Source: an uncultured Lewinella sp. (GTDB lineage: Bacteria > Bacteroidota > Bacteroidia > Chitinophagales > Saprospiraceae). From it: 52,976 nucleotides of DNA. Of the stretch, positions 17,996-26,697 are shown piece by piece. Both the position numbers and the translations under genes were made by a program. How positions within the stretch are numbered: position 1 is the first letter of the stretch; each line of letters opens with the position of its first letter. The notes beneath the pieces were generated by a model. It did no database searches. It saw nothing but the letters and a program-made list of their open reading frames with translations, and was not told the origin of the DNA. The stretch lies in NCBI GenBank assembly GCA_913057785.1, contig CAJXPD010000031.1:1-52976 (forward strand). The letters are read 5' to 3'.

Positions 17996-18838
17996 TTATT
18001 TTTCAGCCAAGATTTTCTCTTTCTGCACCTTAAACTCTTCTTCTGTCAGAATGCCCTTGTCACGCAATTCACCTAATCTCACGATTTGTGTCAATAAATC
18101 TCCATCCAAGTCAAGGGCTTCAGCTTCCTTGCGATTAGGTGGGTCTTCTTTGATGGGTGTGCTAACCGGAATCGTTCTAGACCTGGGAGCTTCCATCCGA
18201 TCTTCGGCTGACACTTTGAAGCCATTCTCCACGAAAAAATGGAAGTCTACATCGGCGCGTAGATTGGACAATGCACGATGAGTATAAACCTTGTTGACAT
18301 CCTTGAAACCGAACTCCACCGCCTTTTCCAGGTGATAGTAGGAGTTGTCCAGTTCATTGAGCAAGGAGTAGCAGCAAGCTAAATTGAAATGGGTACTAGG
18401 ATCTTCAAAGTTGATTTCCAAAGCTTCGTCAAAAGCCTCAATGGCACCTTCGTAGCGAAATTGGCGGAAAAGTTGAACACCTTTTTTCTTGAAGTACCGT
18501 TCTTTTTCTACAGTCTTCGCAACGGGAGCGGGTAGAGCTGGAGCATTGCCATAAGAGCGGTACCGTCCAGGTTCAGCATAGTCACTCTTAATCCACTTCT
18601 TGTTGTAGCGTTCGTCAAATTCTTCCTTTGGCATTACAAATAATAGGACGGCATCGATAAAGCCAAGAATAGCTGGGAAAATGATCAAGGGAACGTCTTC
18701 TTCCATGAGTATCATGAAGGAGAACATGAATAAACCAAAATGTAAAATACCCAAAAATCGTTTTCCCAAGTAGAATCGGTGTACGCCAAAAATGCCAAGG
18801 AATAGTGCCAGCGTTGCTGCAACCTCTTTTTTCTTCAT
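17996..18838 (-). CDS. TM2 domain - TPR - SHOCT protein
   Basis: Three parts are visible in the 280-residue product. Residues 1-75 form a TM2 domain with two membrane helices and the turn GIFGVHRFYLGK. Residues about 110-180 contain TPR-like helices (FRQFRYEGAIEAFDEALEI and DPSTHFNLACCYSLLNEL). Residues 248-280 are a SHOCT-type helical hairpin (LGELRDKGILTEEEFKVQKEKIL). Proteins with TM2 and SHOCT segments are widespread membrane proteins of unknown function; the TPR suggests protein binding on the cytoplasmic side. It appears monocistronic. Confidence 0.88.
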   Translation of the reverse strand: MKKKEVAATLALFLGIFGVHRFYLGKRFLGILHFGLFMFSFMILMEEDVPLIIFPAILGFIDAVLLFVMPKEEFDERYNKKWIKSDYAEPGRYRSYGNAPALPAPVAKTVEKERYFKKKGVQLFRQFRYEGAIEAFDEALEINFEDPSTHFNLACCYSLLNELDNSYYHLEKAVEFGFKDVNKVYTHRALSNLRADVDFHFFVENGFKVSAEDRMEAPRSRTIPVSTPIKEDPPNRKEAEALDLDGDLLTQIVRLGELRDKGILTEEEFKVQKEKILAEK

Positions 18839-19466
18839 CGGTGTTTCCTTTTTCTAGAAGCCATCGTGTCTATGGTCAAGGATGCCTAGTGGACGGTTTT
18901 TTGGTGGAAAACGAAGCAAATTTCCCGGCTTTTTATTCGAACAGCCTTGAAAATTTGCGTCGCTTTTAGCCATATCGGGAATTCCTTAAGACCAAACCAC
19001 AGTCAGATGTCTTACAACGGTTTGCTTGAACAAGTCTTATTCTTACAAGATAGAGCCTATTTACTAATAACGTAAAACCTTTATCCAAAAGTTTAATTTT
19101 TATCGACAAAGATCTGCTTATTGGACGATTTCATAATGCAGGAGGTTGCACTTGGTTACGTTTCTTACTCGCCAAATTGTCACTTGATGGTATTGATCCC
19201 GAGCAATTGCCGTCGCTGAGCCTGGGCCGATCTCGCATTCTGTACAGCATACAAGAGGACCCCACGCCCAAAACTTTTCGACAACAGCAAAGGTTAAAGT
19301 ACTTTTAATGTCAACTTCGTGGATATTCAGTTTTGAAAAAAAAGCGACCTTTGCATAGCAAGAATAGGGCGGTACGGCGTTAAATGTAGAAGAGTACTTG
19401 AAAGTGACACCCATGGAAGAAAGCCGTCCTATCAATAGAATATTTAGGAAAGAAAAAATTACAGCA
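18839..19466. other. Intergenic region, with one doubtful minus-strand ORF
   Basis: Most of this divergent stretch is featureless. On the minus strand an ORF of about 98 codons runs from an ATG at 19415 to 19118, with normal-looking codons and the cysteine-rich phrase LVCCTECEIG; it matches nothing I recognise. On the plus strand GACCTTTG (19346-19353) resembles a -7 box for the thioredoxin-like gene but lacks a partner at the right distance. Confidence 0.35.
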
Positions 19467-20897
19467 ATGAGAATATTAGTATCCGTTGTCTTTTTGGCCT
19501 TGGTCACCCTTAGCTCAGGTTGGGCCCAAGCCGGACACGATATCAGCATTAAGATCAAGGGTTATGAACAGTCGGAACTGTACCTAGCTTATCATTTAGG
19601 CGACAAGCAGTATATCAGCGACACCGTAAAAGTAGAGGACGACGGAACCTTTCATTTCAAAGGGGATGGCCCCTTGGAAGGAGGTGTTTATCTAGTGGTT
19701 ATGGCCCCTGACAATAATTTCTTCCAAATTTTGGTGGATGATAAAAACCAGCACTTTTCTGTGCAGACTCAAAAGGATGATCCAGCGTCTAGTATCAGTT
19801 TTACAGGAAGCGAGGATAACTCCCTCTTCTACGAATATCTAGCTTATATCAATGCGAGGCGCCCAGAAGCGGAAAGACTGGGGAAAGCGATTGCCAGTGC
19901 CGCCGGAGCAGAAAAAGAGAAGCTACAGAAGGAGCAGGAGCAATTAAATGCGAATGTGGTGGATTTCCAACGCAAGTTGGTAGCAGATCATCCCACTACC
20001 TTGACCGCAGCAATCATCAAAGCCAATCTGCCCTTTGATACGCCAGACTTTGAAGGTACCGAGGATGAAGTGCAAATGCAACGTTGGCGCTATACCCAAA
20101 AGCATTATTTTGACAATATCAATTTGGGTGATTCTAGAATGTTGCGCACACCTTTCCTTTTCCAGAGAGTAGATTACTTTATCAATAAACTTCAAGTGCA
20201 GCATCCGGATACTATGGCCTTAGCTGTAGACTATGTGCTGGACCGAATGAAGTCAGCGGAAGAAACATTCAAGTTCTTCCTCGTGCACTACCTAAATGAA
20301 TATGCCAAGTCCAAGATTGTTGGAATGGATGCAGCCTATGTGCATTTAGTGGACAACTACTATCGTACGGGTAAAGCGAGCTGGACGGATGAAGAGTCGT
20401 TAAAAAAGATCATTGAAAGTGCGGATAAATTGAAACCACTGCTCATTGGTAAGATTGCTCCGGATATAGAAATGCGGAAGAAGGATGGATCTAAAATTCG
20501 CCTGCATGAGGTAGACTCGGATTATACGATTCTATATTTCTGGCGGTACGATTGTGGGCACTGCAAGGAATCTACTCCTCACATGAAGGCCTTTTATGAG
20601 AAATTCAAAGACAAGGGCGTGAAGTTGTTTGCCGTTTGTACCAAGTTTACCGATGAGGTAGAAGGCTGCTGGGAATATATCGATGAAAATGGTATCCAAG
20701 ATTGGCTACATACCGTTGACCCTTATCATCAAAGTCGCTTCTCAAAATTATATGACATCCGATCGACTCCACAGGTTTATGTGCTGGATAACAAGAAAGA
20801 GATTATCTCAAAGCGTATAGGCGCTGATCAATTGGAGGAGTTAATGAACCGGATCTTGGAGCAGAAGGCTAGCGAAGGAGTGGGAAGTGATGAATAG
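19467..20897 (+). CDS. Secreted thioredoxin-like protein with DUF4369 N-terminal domain
   Basis: Start at 19467 gives a signal peptide (MRILVSVVFLALVTLSSGWAQ); upstream in-frame codons add a hydrophilic stretch before it. Residues about 25-115 fit the DUF4369 beta domain (ISIKIKGYEQSELYLAYHLGDKQY). A long helical linker follows, then an AhpC/TSA-Trx fold from about residue 330 with TILYFWRYDCGHCKESTPHM. The redox pair is C363 and C366 (CGHC), and the cis-Pro region is IRSTPQVYVLD. Such proteins reduce or isomerise disulfides in the periplasm and resemble TlpA/ResA. Length (476 residues) is normal for the DUF4369 type. It is convergent with the next SDR gene. Confidence 0.9.
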   Translation: MRILVSVVFLALVTLSSGWAQAGHDISIKIKGYEQSELYLAYHLGDKQYISDTVKVEDDGTFHFKGDGPLEGGVYLVVMAPDNNFFQILVDDKNQHFSVQTQKDDPASSISFTGSEDNSLFYEYLAYINARRPEAERLGKAIASAAGAEKEKLQKEQEQLNANVVDFQRKLVADHPTTLTAAIIKANLPFDTPDFEGTEDEVQMQRWRYTQKHYFDNINLGDSRMLRTPFLFQRVDYFINKLQVQHPDTMALAVDYVLDRMKSAEETFKFFLVHYLNEYAKSKIVGMDAAYVHLVDNYYRTGKASWTDEESLKKIIESADKLKPLLIGKIAPDIEMRKKDGSKIRLHEVDSDYTILYFWRYDCGHCKESTPHMKAFYEKFKDKGVKLFAVCTKFTDEVEGCWEYIDENGIQDWLHTVDPYHQSRFSKLYDIRSTPQVYVLDNKKEIISKRIGADQLEELMNRILEQKASEGVGSDE

Positions 20898-20901
20898 TTA
20901 T

Positions 20902-20971
20902 AATGTTGAATGTTTAATGGATAATTCTTCATTCAACATTCAACATTCTTCATTCAACATTATCCATTAAA
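20902..20971. repeat. Palindromic AT-rich repeat between convergent genes (terminator-like)
   Basis: TTTAATGGATAAT (20913-20925) pairs perfectly with ATTATCCATTAAA (20959-20971). Inside and beside it are copies of the phrase CATTCAACATT (three close repeats) and its complement AATGTTGAATG. The element fills the whole gap between two convergent stops, and probably ends both transcripts. Confidence 0.7.
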
Positions 20972-20972
20972 A

Positions 20973-21764
20973 TTATGTGACGTTTGCTCGTCGAAGGACA
21001 AACTTCAGTAGCTTAGAAGAGATGCGTTTGAGATAAACGGTTGCGATTTCTTTTCCACCGATCAATACCTCATCTTTTCCGCTAGCGATGGCTCTTAGGG
21101 CTTTTTGAGCGAAGGCGGAAGGTTCCATGCCTCCGGCAGTAGAATCCGCCATTTGGTTATTCTTACTACCATCCCCCTTTAGTGCATTGATCGTCACATT
21201 GGTGTGAACATAGCCCGGGCAAAGGATGGTTACCTTGATATTGTCCTGGTAGACTTCTTCTCTCAAACAATCGAACCAGCCTTGCAAAGCATGTTTGGAA
21301 GCTGCATAGGCTGATCGAAAAGGAGTACCTATTTTACCCATGACACTACTGATAACTACAATCTGACCACTTTTTTGGGCTAGCATATCTGGTAGTACCG
21401 CCTTAGTCACAGCCACGGTACCTAGAAAATTGACGTCCATGATCTTTTCGTCTACCAAGAAATCTGTGTCTTTGACCAACTCCCTTTGGGAAATACCCGC
21501 ATTATTGATCAGGAGGTGGGGTATACCCCAAGCCGCTTTCGCTTGCTGGTAGACGGCGGGTACCTGATCGAATTGGGCGACATCAAGTGGAAGTATTCGG
21601 ACGGAATCGGGTTGCGAGCAGTTCTGTTTTACGCGGGTGAGTTCTTGTTGATTTCGACTGGACAAAATCAATTTAGCGCCCTGTTCGGAGAAGGCGTAGG
21701 CAAGGTGTTCTCCAATGCCTGAAGATGCGCCCGTGATCCAGATCACTTTTTCTTTGAAGACCAT
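20973..21764 (-). CDS. SDR family oxidoreductase
   Basis: A 263-residue short-chain dehydrogenase with TGASSGIG near the N-terminus, the SSRN stretch that often marks NADP preference, INNAGISQRE, catalytic Ser in VISSVMGKIG and Tyr/Lys in YAASKHALQG. The C-terminal tail (ISSKLLKFVLRRANVT) is amphipathic and basic, so loose membrane contact is possible. It resembles the DHRS7-like branch of SDRs; the substrate is unknown. It diverges from the SixA-like gene with a 75-bp shared upstream region. Confidence 0.9.
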   Translation of the reverse strand: MVFKEKVIWITGASSGIGEHLAYAFSEQGAKLILSSRNQQELTRVKQNCSQPDSVRILPLDVAQFDQVPAVYQQAKAAWGIPHLLINNAGISQRELVKDTDFLVDEKIMDVNFLGTVAVTKAVLPDMLAQKSGQIVVISSVMGKIGTPFRSAYAASKHALQGWFDCLREEVYQDNIKVTILCPGYVHTNVTINALKGDGSKNNQMADSTAGGMEPSAFAQKALRAIASGKDEVLIGGKEIATVYLKRISSKLLKFVLRRANVT

Positions 21765-21773
21765 GGTTCGATT

Positions 21774-21787
21774 TTTAGTGCACTAAA
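21774..21787. promoter_or_regulatory. 14-bp perfect palindrome in a divergent promoter region
   Basis: TTTAGTG/CACTAAA without spacer lies between the SDR and SixA-like starts. It could be an operator; a TACTTTTA box for the plus gene and CATATTTG for the minus gene (each one mismatch to the -7 consensus) lie beside it. Confidence 0.3.
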
Positions 21788-21839
21788 TTTCGGCAAATAT
21801 GTTTTACTTTTAGCAGACTAGGCAAAGAAAACCGCATTT

Positions 21840-22337
21840 ATGAAAACTATTTTTCTGATAAGACACGCCAAATCCAGTTGGGATAATCCTGGACTACGAG
21901 ATTTTGACCGACCTCTAAACAAGAGGGGATTTCGGGATGCACCCTTCATGGCAGAGTTTATAAGTAAGCAAACCCCTACACCCGATAAGTTGGTTTCTAG
22001 CCCTGCCAAAAGGGCTTTTACCACTGCCACCTATTTTGCGGAGGCTTATGGCCTGACCAGTGAAGATATTCACCAAGAGGTTGGTATATATGAAGCCTAT
22101 GCCCAGGAATTACTTTTTATTATTCAACGTTTTGAGCCCGAGTGGAATACTGTCTTTCTATTCGGACACAATCCTGGCTTTACCAATTTGGCCAACCAGT
22201 TCGCAACGGATTTTATTGCCAATATCCCGACCTGCGGAATTGCTGAAATTAGTGGGGGGGTTAAGGAGTGGAAAGATTTTCGGAGAGGGCAAGTGAAACT
22301 GCAGAATTTCTATTACCCGAAACAATTCCAACGGTAG
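21840..22337 (+). CDS. SixA-like phosphohistidine phosphatase (histidine phosphatase family)
   Basis: The 165-residue protein opens with MKTIFLIRHAKSSWD; R8-H9 is the phosphate-binding and nucleophile pair of the branch-2 histidine phosphatases. LRDFDRPLNKRG, VSSPAKRAFTTA and FLFGHNPGF (second catalytic His) complete the fold. SixA removes phosphate from histidine phosphotransfer proteins in enterobacteria; in Bacteroidota the partner is not known. The DUF4296 gene begins 63 bp downstream on the same strand, so the two may share a transcript. Confidence 0.9.
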   Translation: MKTIFLIRHAKSSWDNPGLRDFDRPLNKRGFRDAPFMAEFISKQTPTPDKLVSSPAKRAFTTATYFAEAYGLTSEDIHQEVGIYEAYAQELLFIIQRFEPEWNTVFLFGHNPGFTNLANQFATDFIANIPTCGIAEISGGVKEWKDFRRGQVKLQNFYYPKQFQR

Positions 22338-22400
22338 GAATCTTGTCCAGCAGACCAGAACAAGGAAATTTATTATTCGACTCAAAATTACGCGCGTAAC

Positions 22401-22745
22401 ATGGAGTATTTGAAACAAATAGGATGGAGGACTTGCTGTTTTCTACTGATTGGTTTGGGCGTGCTGGCCTGCAAGCCGGAGGAACCTCGACTGCCGATAG
22501 CGGAAGAGGCACTAGTTCCGATACTTAAAGATATGCAACTAGCAGAATCCATCATACAGCAACAAACCTTCAATATCCAGGATAGTCTTGTAGAACGGTA
22601 CTACAAGGTGATCTATAAGACCCACGATGTCCAAAAGCAGGACTTAGATTCTACCCTAGCCATCCTACGTCGCGAACCTGCCATAATGGATCGTGTGTAC
22701 ACCAAGGTTTTAGAGGAACTTTCCAAGGAAGAAGTAAAGGAATAG
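22401..22745 (+). CDS. DUF4296 lipoprotein
   Basis: The 114-residue product has a lipoprotein signal ending GVLACKPEE and then a helical domain: ILKDMQLAESII, IQDSLVERYYKVIYKTHDVQKQDLDSTLAILRREPAIMDRVYTKVLEEL. This is the DUF4296 pattern, a small Bacteroidota family of unknown function, normally a single helical bundle tethered to the membrane. Length is normal. It follows the SixA-like gene by 63 bp. Confidence 0.85.
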   Translation: MEYLKQIGWRTCCFLLIGLGVLACKPEEPRLPIAEEALVPILKDMQLAESIIQQQTFNIQDSLVERYYKVIYKTHDVQKQDLDSTLAILRREPAIMDRVYTKVLEELSKEEVKE

Positions 22746-22769
22746 GCACATTTTTTGGTGAAGTGCCTA
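22743..22769 (+). terminator. Possible terminator overlapping the stop codon
   Basis: TAGGCAC (22743-22749) pairs with GTGCCTA (22763-22769) around a 13-nt loop. The stem begins inside the TAG stop of the DUF4296 gene. No T run follows the stem, so the call is weak. Confidence 0.35.
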
Positions 22770-22933
22770 GTATAATAAGCAATGAAAAAGGGCCTTGTTT
22801 CTAGTTTTTACGCTAATTTACTTGTTCTCAGTACACTAGCTCCTGAGGAGATAGTAAGAAAAGTCTTAATTTGAGATTTATAAACTTAACATTAACTTAA
22901 AACAAGACCTCTTCTAATGCTTGTGAATTCGTT

Positions 22934-22941
22934 TATTTTTG
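22934..22941 (+). promoter_or_regulatory. -7 box for the response regulator/kinase operon
   Basis: TATTTTTG is a full match to TAnnTTTG and lies 28 nt before the ATG at 22970. The nearest TTG (22921) is too close to be a normal -33 element. Confidence 0.4.
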
Positions 22942-22969
22942 CCGCATTGGCGAAATAATTGTTAATAGC

Positions 22970-23653
22970 ATGGATCCAATTAAAATTCTTGTTGTAGATG
23001 ATGAGCCTGATATTCTAGACTTCCTGAGATACAATTTGGTTAAGGAGGGATATCAGGTAGTGACAGCCTCCAATGGAGAAGAGGGAGTAATGATGGCTGA
23101 GAAAGAAAAACCAGGCTTGGTTATTCTAGATATCATGATGCCGAAGATGGATGGGGTAGAGGTTTGTAGAAACTTGCGAAGCAAACCTGAGTTTGACAAG
23201 ACCCTGATTATCTTCCTGACAGCTAGGGAAGAAGACTATTCGCAAATTGCGGCTCTCGATATCGGTGGTGATGATTATATCACCAAACCTATTCGTCCAC
23301 GAGTGTTCCTAAGCCGAATCAAAGCTTTATTACGTAGATCGGATCGTTTGGAGGAAGAAGCTACCGATGCCGTTATTGTGGTAGGTGAGCTCGAGATAGA
23401 TATGGAGCGTATTACGGTGAAAAAGGGAGAGAAAGTCATTGAGCTAGCGAAGAAAGAGTTTGAATTGCTCAATCTCTTGGTATCCAAACCAGGAAAGGTA
23501 TTCTCTCGAGAAGAGATCTTCAACAAGGTATGGGGTACAGATGTTATTGTAGGTAATCGTACGATTGATGTGCATATTCGTAAACTAAGAGAAAAGATTG
23601 GTGATACCTTTATCAAAACCATTAAAGGTATTGGTTATAAATTTGAGTTTTAA
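22970..23653 (+). CDS. OmpR/PhoB-family response regulator
   Basis: The 227-residue product has a receiver domain with the acidic pair D10-D11, phosphoacceptor D54 (VILDIMMPKMDG), Thr in FLTAREE and Lys in YITKPIRP. The C-terminal winged helix shows ELAKKEFELLNLLVSKPGKVFSREEIFNKVWG and RTIDVHIRKLREKIG. It controls transcription on phosphorylation by the histidine kinase, whose ATG starts at the very next base after its stop. The pair resembles PhoB/PhoR, but no phosphate gene is adjacent, so the signal is open. Confidence 0.95.
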   Translation: MDPIKILVVDDEPDILDFLRYNLVKEGYQVVTASNGEEGVMMAEKEKPGLVILDIMMPKMDGVEVCRNLRSKPEFDKTLIIFLTAREEDYSQIAALDIGGDDYITKPIRPRVFLSRIKALLRRSDRLEEEATDAVIVVGELEIDMERITVKKGEKVIELAKKEFELLNLLVSKPGKVFSREEIFNKVWGTDVIVGNRTIDVHIRKLREKIGDTFIKTIKGIGYKFEF

Positions 23654-24706
23654 ATGTTGAAGAATCCTACGCCAAAGCAGATCGCCTTATTTGCGGCACT
23701 CTATATCTGTTTGGTCGTTTCAATAGTAGGAGGCTTATTGCTAGGGCTAGAGTATTTGGGTACACCCAACTGGGTGGCTTACGCATTAGTACCCCTGGTT
23801 GTATTCCTGGCAGCCTACTGGGTGACGATCTACTATCTTCGTAAGTATATCTATCGCAAGATCAAGTTGATCTATAAGACAATTCACAAGCATAAACGGT
23901 CTCCAGAGGAGAAGACTAATTCTATTGATATCACTTCCGACATCATCGGAGAAGTTGAGAAAGAAGTGGAGGAATGGGCGATGACTCGAGAGGCAGAGAT
24001 CAATAAACACAATGCTTGGGCTGATTATCGTCGAAAATATATTGGCGATATTTCCCACGAACTGAAGACGCCCATCTTCAATATTCAGGGATTTCTACAT
24101 ACCCTGCTCGATGGCGCAATGTACGATAATGAGATCAATCATTCGTTCCTCAAAAGAGCTGCAAAGAATGTAGAGCGACTTCATACTATTGTGGAAGATC
24201 TTAGTGCGATCTCACGACTCGAATCCGGCAATTTAGTTTTGGATACGGTTTCCTTTGATATTAAAGAATTGACACAAGAAGTCTTTGAGGATCTTGAGAT
24301 CAAAGCAGCACAAAAGCATGTCGTATTATCCTTTAAGGAAGGAGCGGATCAAAGTTATCGCGTACGGGCAGATGTTGATAGCATTAGACAAGTACTAACG
24401 AATTTACTCCACAACTCCATCAAATACGGCAAGGGAAATGGCCGTACCAAGGTTGGGTTCTATGATATGGATTCCAATATCTTAATTGAAGTTGCAGATA
24501 ATGGCATCGGCATAGCTCCCGAACATCTGGATCATGTTTTTGATCGCTTCTATCGCGTGGATAAAAGCCGGTCAAGAGCCCAAGGTGGTTCAGGCCTTGG
24601 TTTATCCATTGTAAAGCACATTATTGATGCGCACAAGCAAACCATTAATGTTCGTAGTGCGAATAACCTTGGATCTACCTTCGGATTTACGCTGGAAAAA
24701 GCCTAA
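23654..24706 (+). CDS. Membrane sensor histidine kinase (HisKA/HATPase_c)
   Basis: The 350-residue kinase has two N-terminal membrane helices (about 10-34 and 40-60) with almost no periplasmic loop between them, so it probably senses from the membrane or cytoplasm. H135 in DISHELKTPIFNIQGF is the phosphorylated histidine. The ATPase part shows LTNLLHNSIKYGKG (N box), VADNGIGIAPEHLDHVFDRFYRVDKSRSR and GGSGLGLSIVKHII (G boxes). Its ATG abuts the stop of the response regulator (TAAATG), so the two are translated from one message. Confidence 0.95.
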   Translation: MLKNPTPKQIALFAALYICLVVSIVGGLLLGLEYLGTPNWVAYALVPLVVFLAAYWVTIYYLRKYIYRKIKLIYKTIHKHKRSPEEKTNSIDITSDIIGEVEKEVEEWAMTREAEINKHNAWADYRRKYIGDISHELKTPIFNIQGFLHTLLDGAMYDNEINHSFLKRAAKNVERLHTIVEDLSAISRLESGNLVLDTVSFDIKELTQEVFEDLEIKAAQKHVVLSFKEGADQSYRVRADVDSIRQVLTNLLHNSIKYGKGNGRTKVGFYDMDSNILIEVADNGIGIAPEHLDHVFDRFYRVDKSRSRAQGGSGLGLSIVKHIIDAHKQTINVRSANNLGSTFGFTLEKA

Positions 24707-24711
24707 TAGAC

Positions 24712-24743
24712 TTGGCCCACTTGCCGGATTAAGCTTACTTTTG
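24712..24743 (+). promoter_or_regulatory. Bacteroidota-type promoter of the ABC-F gene
   Basis: TTG (24712-24714), 21-nt spacer, TACTTTTG (24736-24743), a full -7 match. The predicted start of transcription lies roughly 15 nt before the ATG at 24766. Confidence 0.55.
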
Positions 24744-24765
24744 CGCTCACAAGCAATTTTGAACG

Positions 24766-26697
24766 ATGATTACGGTAGCGGATGTATTTGTAAAGTATGG
24801 TGATCGAGTCTTGCTGGATCATATCAACTTAGTTATTCAGGATAGAGACAAGGTCGGTCTGGTTGGACGGAACGGTGCGGGTAAATCCACACTGCTCAAG
24901 ATCATTGCTGGAGATATTGGCTCAGATGGAGGTAATGTCACTAGACCTTCAGAAAGCTCTTTAGGGTTCCTTCATCAGGAAATGAATCTGCCTAAAGGAA
25001 AAACGGTGATGCAAGAGGCATTGAGTGCTTTTGGAGATGTGAAAGCATTAGAGAAGAGAATAGAGGACCTCAATCAGGAAATTGCCGAACGTACAGACTA
25101 CGAAAGCGCAGCTTATACCAAGTTATTAGAGGAATTTTCGGAGGCGAACGATCGTTTTCAGTTGCTTGGAGGAGCTTCGATGGAAGCGGAAACTGAGAAG
25201 GTCCTAAAGGGTTTAGGATTCAAATCCACCGATATGGATCGTCTCACGGATGAATTCAGTGGAGGATGGCAGATGCGAGTGGAATTGGCAAAGATGCTTC
25301 TACAGAAACCAAATTATCTCCTGCTGGATGAACCTACCAACCACCTCGATATTGAATCTATTATCTGGCTTGAAGGATTTTTAAAAGATTACCCTGGAGC
25401 AGTCATCATTATTTCTCACGATAAGCAATTCCTAGATAATACCACCAAGCGGACAGTAGAAGTGGAGTTGGGTCAAATCTACGATTATAAGGCACCTTAT
25501 AGTGAATTCGTGGCCTTGCGGATGGAGCGGAGAGAAAAAATGCAAGCTGCTTATGATAACCAGCAGAAGGTAATTGCCCAAAAGGAGCGCACTATCAATC
25601 GCTTCATGGCTAAGGCGACCAAGACCAAGATGGCGCAATCCATGAAGAAGCAACTCGATAAGATTGACCGAATTGAGATCGCAGCAGAAGATACAGAAGG
25701 AATGACCCTGCGATTCCCACCGGCTCCTCGCTCGGGGCAGATTGTCTTGGAGGCTAAAGAACTGGACAAAAGCTACGGCCAACTTAATGTATTGGATAAG
25801 GTGGACTTGAAATTGGACCGTGGAGACCGAGTGGCCTTTGTGGGACAGAATGGGCAAGGAAAAACCACCTTAGCCAAAATCATCATTAAGCAACTGGAGC
25901 GCAGCGGGGGAGAGTTTACCTTGGGTCATAATGTACAAATTGGATACTATGCCCAGAATCAATCGGATACACTTCACCCCAAATTGACCTTACTGGAGAC
26001 CATGGAGCAAGCCTCTCCGCCTGAAATGCGCACCCAACTGAGAAATATCCTTGGTGCTTTCCTTTTCAGTGGAGAGGATGTAGATAAAAAAGTGACCGTC
26101 CTCTCTGGAGGAGAAAGAGCACGCCTGGCCATGGCTTGCCTTTTACTGAAACCCTTTAATCTATTAGTACTGGATGAACCTACCAATCACTTAGATATCA
26201 TTTCCAAGGATATCCTTAAGAAGGCGCTGATGGAATATGATGGTACCTTGGTAGTCGTTTCACACGATAGAGACTTCTTAGCGGGTCTAACTAATCGAAC
26301 CATTGAGTTTCGAGATCGACAACTCTTTGATCATATTGGGGATGTAAACGCCTTTTTGGAAAAAAGAGCCTTGGCCGATATGCGAGCCGTGGAAATGAGT
26401 ACCAAGAAAGCGGCAGCGGCTGCGGTGACAGCTTCTGACTCGACCCCAAAAGTGGAATTATCCTACGAAGAAAAGAAACGACTGACCCGAGCCGTACAGA
26501 ATGCAGAAAGACGGATTGAGCGTTTAGAGCAAGAAATCACCAAGATAGAGTTAGAAATGGCCGATCCTTCCTTTTACCAGTCTCCTGATGCTGAAAAGAT
26601 TATGGAAAAGTACAAAGGGAAAAAACAGGACCTGGAAACCGCTTACTCGGAATGGGAAGAAGCCCAGGAAGTGCTAGATAGTGCTTTAGGAGGTTAA
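24766..26697 (+). CDS. ABC-F family ATPase (Uup/YfmR-like)
   Basis: The 643-residue soluble protein has two ABC domains and no membrane segment. First domain: Walker A GRNGAGKST, signature FSGGWQMRVELA, Walker B YLLLDEPTNHLD. Second domain: GQNGQGKTT, LSGGERARLAMA, LLVLDEPTNHLD. Between them is the linker with the basic helix QKERTINRFMAKATKTKMAQS. The C-terminus (about 555-643) is a coiled coil rich in Glu and Lys, typical of Uup-like members. ABC-F proteins bind the ribosomal E site and help translation or resolve stalls; the exact member cannot be named. Its stop overlaps the stop of the convergent adenylyltransferase gene. Confidence 0.94.
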   Translation: MITVADVFVKYGDRVLLDHINLVIQDRDKVGLVGRNGAGKSTLLKIIAGDIGSDGGNVTRPSESSLGFLHQEMNLPKGKTVMQEALSAFGDVKALEKRIEDLNQEIAERTDYESAAYTKLLEEFSEANDRFQLLGGASMEAETEKVLKGLGFKSTDMDRLTDEFSGGWQMRVELAKMLLQKPNYLLLDEPTNHLDIESIIWLEGFLKDYPGAVIIISHDKQFLDNTTKRTVEVELGQIYDYKAPYSEFVALRMERREKMQAAYDNQQKVIAQKERTINRFMAKATKTKMAQSMKKQLDKIDRIEIAAEDTEGMTLRFPPAPRSGQIVLEAKELDKSYGQLNVLDKVDLKLDRGDRVAFVGQNGQGKTTLAKIIIKQLERSGGEFTLGHNVQIGYYAQNQSDTLHPKLTLLETMEQASPPEMRTQLRNILGAFLFSGEDVDKKVTVLSGGERARLAMACLLLKPFNLLVLDEPTNHLDIISKDILKKALMEYDGTLVVVSHDRDFLAGLTNRTIEFRDRQLFDHIGDVNAFLEKRALADMRAVEMSTKKAAAAAVTASDSTPKVELSYEEKKRLTRAVQNAERRIERLEQEITKIELEMADPSFYQSPDAEKIMEKYKGKKQDLETAYSEWEEAQEVLDSALGG

